The notes under the pieces: model-generated
The model's database searches: none
What the model was told of the DNA's origin: nothing
Seen by the model: only the letters and a program-made list of their open reading frames with translations
DNA from: Candidatus Fimimorpha faecalis
GTDB lineage: Bacteria; Bacillota; Clostridia; Lachnospirales; Lachnospiraceae
Direction of reading: 5' to 3'
NCBI GenBank assembly: GCA_018712075.1
Contig: DVHN01000035.1
Span: forward strand, 1-45,786
Length of the DNA stretch: 45,786 nucleotides
Program-made: the position numbers and the translations under genes
In this document: positions 42,851-45,786 of the stretch, piece after piece
Layout: each line of letters starts with the position of its first letter
How positions within the stretch are numbered: the stretch's first letter is position 1

Positions 42851-42917
42851 AAAACAAAATTCTTAGATATTGAAAAGAAGTCATCGCACCCCTTTTTCTA
42901 TATAAGAATTTTGTTTT
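42851..42917 (-). terminator. Terminator after the esterase gene
   Basis: A perfect 15-bp stem (AAAACAAAATTCTTA, 42851-42865, with 42903-42917) around a 37-nt loop. The sense strand continues with TTAATTATAT after a T-run in the stem end. The loop is larger than usual. Confidence 0.65.
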
Positions 42918-42931
42918 ATATTAAGAGATTT

Positions 42932-43732
42932 TTATTCATGCTTCTCTGATCGGATTGGCAGCCATTTCAATATATTCTGAATTTGTTCATCCCAGCATTC
43001 CCACTGATGTCCTCCGGGTCCTTTTGTATAGGTTACATCAAACCCCATTTCTTTAAAATATTGATACATCATCTCATTTTCTTCTAACAGAAAATCCTCT
43101 GTTCCGCACCACATAAATAATTTTGGCAACGGTTTTCCTGACTGTATCAATTGCTCTGCAAGCGTCATTAAATCATTGGAACTTCCTTTTATTTGATCCA
43201 GCGGTCCAAAAATTCCCTCCCAAAAAGTGCGCTGAGTTCTAGCATGGGAATCTGTCTCTCTCCTTCTTGCATTCAAGGCTCCAGACAATGAGGCTGCTGC
43301 TCCAAACGTATCAGACGCTCCAAGAGCTAACTTAAATGCTCCATATCCTCCCATGGACAATCCTGCTACAAAAGTATCTTCTCTGCGCTCTGACAAATTG
43401 GCAAAAAAAGAACGACAAATCATCGGAAGTTCTTCTGAAATAAATGTCCAATAATTCAAGCCATATGTCGTATTCGTATACCATCCCAAATGAGTTGTTG
43501 GCATAATAACAGCAATTCCCATTTCACTTACATATCGTTCAATCGAAGTACGTCTCTGCCAAATCGTGTGATCGTCACTCATTCCATGCAATAAATAAAG
43601 TGTCGGGATTTTTCCGTCTTTACGAGTCCCCTTCATTCCAATTTGATTTTTTGTTTGCTGCGGTAAAATTACATCCATATTCATACACATCCCCAGTACA
43701 TCTGAGAAAAAATTCACATGAAGTAACGCCAT
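42932..43732 (-). CDS. Alpha/beta-hydrolase esterase (FrmB/XynZ-like)
   Basis: A 266-residue putative esterase family hydrolase with LYLLHGMSDDHTIW near residues 46-59, nucleophile serine in GLSMGGYGAF and a C-terminal GGHQWECWD histidine motif. Relatives include acetyl or feruloyl esterases and S-formylglutathione hydrolases. No signal peptide, so it is cytoplasmic. Substrate unknown. It lies 5 nt after the HAD gene and is last in degV-lipoprotein-HAD-esterase. Confidence 0.88.
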   Translation of the reverse strand: MALLHVNFFSDVLGMCMNMDVILPQQTKNQIGMKGTRKDGKIPTLYLLHGMSDDHTIWQRRTSIERYVSEMGIAVIMPTTHLGWYTNTTYGLNYWTFISEELPMICRSFFANLSERREDTFVAGLSMGGYGAFKLALGASDTFGAAASLSGALNARRRETDSHARTQRTFWEGIFGPLDQIKGSSNDLMTLAEQLIQSGKPLPKLFMWCGTEDFLLEENEMMYQYFKEMGFDVTYTKGPGGHQWECWDEQIQNILKWLPIRSEKHE

Positions 43733-43737
43733 CTATC

Positions 43738-44565
43738 TTACTCCTTTCTTAAAACATATGTTTCAATTGCTTTTGCAACTCCATCCTTTTCATTGGTATC
43801 CGTTATGTATTTTGCACATTTCTTAACTTCTTCTGAAGCATTTCCCATAGCAAAAGAATATCCAGCCCATTGGAGCATCGTACAGTCATTATCTGCATCT
43901 CCAAATGCCATAACTTCATCTGCCCGAATATTTAATCTATCACAGAGTTGTTTTAAACCAGTTCCTTTGCTCACCCCTCCCATATTTAATTCCATATTTC
44001 CAGGTACAGATGTAGTGATTTCCATATCTTGATATTTCAGAATCTCTTTTTCCAATGAATCACAAAATTCTTCTGGTGTATAAATGGAACTGATTTTCTC
44101 AATTGTACATGCTCTTAACTCTTCTTTTAAATTATCACAGGCAGTAATTCCTGATTTTAATTCCTCCAAAAATTCCCTTTGTAAATAAGGGTTCTTGTAT
44201 TGGCTCCACATAGTTTTCTCCATATAGCTTTTTGTATTATAAAATATCTCATAGATGGAATGGTTTCTGTCCATAATATTACAGATTTCCATCCACTTTT
44301 CATATGGAATCCCATCCACAAACATTGGTTGATCTGTACCAATCTTTAAAGCAGAAGCTCCATTAGAAATAACTGCATATTGGATCATTGGTACTTGCCT
44401 TAAAACACCTCTCATAATGGATAATGTACGTCCACTTGCAATTACTGGAATGATCCCTTTCTCCACAGCTAATTTTATTGCCCGAATATTACGCTGCGAT
44501 ACTGTCACATGATCCTTTTTCAAAAATGTTCCATCTAAATCTACTGCTATTAGTCGAATACTCAT
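43738..44565 (-). CDS. Cof-type HAD-superfamily phosphatase
   Basis: A 275-residue HAD IIB hydrolase with the nucleophile motif DLDGTFL near residue 8-14, the motif II threonine/serine region (IASGRT) and motif III-IV MAFGDADNDCTMLQWAG. Likely a sugar-phosphate or related phosphatase; substrate unknown. The ATG at 44565 follows AAGGAG. An upstream ATG at 44619 would extend into the lipoprotein gene. Confidence 0.92.
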   Translation of the reverse strand: MSIRLIAVDLDGTFLKKDHVTVSQRNIRAIKLAVEKGIIPVIASGRTLSIMRGVLRQVPMIQYAVISNGASALKIGTDQPMFVDGIPYEKWMEICNIMDRNHSIYEIFYNTKSYMEKTMWSQYKNPYLQREFLEELKSGITACDNLKEELRACTIEKISSIYTPEEFCDSLEKEILKYQDMEITTSVPGNMELNMGGVSKGTGLKQLCDRLNIRADEVMAFGDADNDCTMLQWAGYSFAMGNASEEVKKCAKYITDTNEKDGVAKAIETYVLRKE

Positions 44566-44587
44566 TCCTGTTCTCTCCTTATATTTC

Positions 44588-45364
44588 TTATTCTCCCCGT
44601 TTTGCAGCTTCAATTTCAATCGTAAATGTTAATTGTTCTCCATCCTGCCGAAATACCATAACAAGAGTCTGCGTAATCCGATTTTTATCCAGATTTGTTA
44701 AATCTCTTTCTGAATCCGAACGAATGAGCGGATATTGAATTTCCAATCTTCCCATTTCTGGCTGCATCGTTACGCAATCTTCATATTGGATTCCATAATT
44801 TTCACAATATCGCTTGTAGAATAATCGAAATTGCTCCATAGAATACGCTGCTTTGTATTGTTTTCCAACCTCCACTGTATCAAGCGGACTTTCTAAATTC
44901 TCATCCTCCATTAAATGAAACGGCAGAATCACATGCGTGACATCTTTTACTTTACTGTTAATGGCAGCTTCAAATCCAGAAAATAAATAAGCATGTTCAA
45001 ATGTTTCTGCTTCTTTACCAGAACTCTCCCTCAATTCTGGCTGTTCTGTAAAATACATAAGCGATCTGTTCCCATCTTCCATTGGCACTTCTACAACTAT
45101 TTTATTTTCATCTACCACTTCAATTTGATTTGTTTCATTTTCCTGTGCATAAATCGTTAAGTATTCTTTTACTCCATCTAAACCAATATCTGAAAATACT
45201 GTCGTATATCCATCCCTAGTTCCACCTGCCATACGAGGAAATTCTAAATGAACCATTTTATTATACATTGTATCTTGAGCCTGTAATTCAGGAATTTCCT
45301 GCATTTTTCCACATCCTGATAAAAGAAATACTCCTACTAATGCTGCTGCTAATATTTTTTTCAT
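44588..45364 (-). CDS. Lipoprotein of unknown function
   Basis: A 258-residue protein with a signal peptide ending in LLSGC (lipid cysteine at residue 18). The mature part is acidic and soluble, beta-rich, without recognised catalytic motifs. Phrases such as EHAYLFSGFEAAINSKVKDVTHV and LEIQYPLIRSD resemble no family I can name. It is cotranscribed with degV (29 nt upstream) and HAD, with 22 nt to the HAD start. It is probably exported. Confidence 0.8.
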   Translation of the reverse strand: MKKILAAALVGVFLLSGCGKMQEIPELQAQDTMYNKMVHLEFPRMAGGTRDGYTTVFSDIGLDGVKEYLTIYAQENETNQIEVVDENKIVVEVPMEDGNRSLMYFTEQPELRESSGKEAETFEHAYLFSGFEAAINSKVKDVTHVILPFHLMEDENLESPLDTVEVGKQYKAAYSMEQFRLFYKRYCENYGIQYEDCVTMQPEMGRLEIQYPLIRSDSERDLTNLDKNRITQTLVMVFRQDGEQLTFTIEIEAAKRGE

Positions 45365-45393
45365 TGAGCTCCTCTTCTCTTAAATAAAGTTAC

Positions 45394-45786
45394 TTATTGT
45401 TTATCCTTTACTGCAAAAGCTACTGCCACACAATTGGGACCTACATGTGTTCCAATTACGCCTCCCACTGGATATAATTTTGTATTTTTTAATTGAAATT
45501 TTTGTTCCATCTCAGCTTGAAATTGTTTGGTTGGCTCTGGATCTAACGTATACCCAAAGTATACTGGAAAACTTAAATCAATCTCCGCCTCTTCCATTTG
45601 TGCACAAAGCATCTTCAGTCCATCCTTACGTCCCCTTGCTTTTCCCAACTGTTCTAATACACTATCCTTTAATATAATCACTGGTTTTATACGAAGTAAA
45701 TTACCAAGTAACGCCATACTGGCTGGAATTCTTCCTCCCTTTTTTAAATATAACTTCTCGGAATCTTCAGCCCTGATTTTATAAGG
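45394..45786 (-). CDS. DegV family protein, C-terminal part (runs off the window edge)
   Basis: The last 130 residues of a DegV protein, a fatty-acid-binding subunit used with fatty acid kinase in Firmicutes. The visible part begins with the conserved YLKKGGRIPAS and LLGNLLRIKPVI segments and ends in HVGPNCVAVAF. The open frame continues through base 45786 without a start. First visible gene of the degV-lipoprotein-HAD-esterase group. Confidence 0.9.
   Translation of the reverse strand, partial: PYKIRAEDSEKLYLKKGGRIPASMALLGNLLRIKPVIILKDSVLEQLGKARGRKDGLKMLCAQMEEAEIDLSFPVYFGYTLDPEPTKQFQAEMEQKFQLKNTKLYPVGGVIGTHVGPNCVAVAFAVKDKQ

Noticed and set aside
1-45786. CRISPR arrays, tRNA/rRNA genes, insertion sequences, prophage
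   Set aside because: No regularly spaced repeats, tRNA-like clover sequence, transposase, integrase or phage structural gene was seen on either strand.

Overview
The window looks like a chromosomal segment of a low-GC, anaerobic Gram-positive bacterium of the Clostridia, most likely a gut Lachnospiraceae. This is inferred from the AT-rich sequence, strong AGGAGG-type ribosome binding sites, the ireB-ruvX-DUF1292-rnj gene order, LplB/LplC-type sugar transporters with a YesM/YesN two-component pair, GH125 and GH38 mannosidases, and an hcp/ferredoxin pair under a Crp/Fnr regulator. Species cannot be named from the sequence alone. Almost all genes lie on the minus strand. Only the HPr-like gene and the ferredoxin-hcp pair lie on the plus strand. 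I found no tRNA, rRNA, CRISPR array, insertion sequence or phage gene.

Layout (in transcription order, minus strand unless stated). 1-3 kb: mtaB, then ireB-ruvX-DUF1292 and the start of ribonuclease J. 3.0-3.3 kb (+): a small HPr-like protein lacking the catalytic histidine, with its own promoter and terminator. 9.0-3.4 kb: dacF-prmA-rsmE-nifS-thiI, a penicillin-binding-type carboxypeptidase overlapping a translation and tRNA-thiolation operon. 15.1-9.2 kb: oppABCDF peptide importer with a perfect-consensus promoter and an intercistronic hairpin after oppA. 17.8-15.3 kb: xpaC-telA. 32.1-18.0 kb: an alpha-mannoside locus with GH125, GH38, a YesL-like DUF624 membrane protein, YesM/YesN sensor and regulator, LplB/LplC permeases, a lipoprotein binding protein and ManA. 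33.6-32.3 kb: Crp/Fnr regulator and GNAT acetyltransferase. 33.7-36.1 kb (+): ferredoxin-like protein and hybrid cluster protein. 37.6-36.2 kb: nucleoside phosphorylase and a cysteine-cluster protein. 42.8-38.0 kb: a bacterial tyrosine phosphorylation operon (CpsB-type PHP phosphatase, membrane-anchored Ig-like protein, two Wzz/tyrosine-kinase fusions). 45.8-42.9 kb: DegV (partial), a lipoprotein, a HAD phosphatase and an esterase.

How the parts fit. The mannoside locus reads as a complete pathway: capture by the lipoprotein, import by LplB/LplC (the ATPase is elsewhere), cytoplasmic trimming by GH38 and GH125 (neither has a signal peptide), and ManA to bring mannose-6-phosphate into glycolysis. 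The lplB promoter has an extended -10 but no good -35, which fits activation by YesN. The Crp/Fnr gene and the divergent ferredoxin-hcp genes share one 16-bp palindrome, placed for activation of hcp and autoregulation of the regulator. The tyrosine-kinase operon is closed by a promoter and a terminator and contains no glycosyltransferase, polymerase or flippase, so it may be a free-standing phosphoregulatory module.

Several annotated starts were moved using ribosome binding sites (rnj GTG, oppB TTG, crp TTG, and internal ATGs in others). Promoter, operator and RNA calls rest on reading the sequence by eye and have not been tested computationally.
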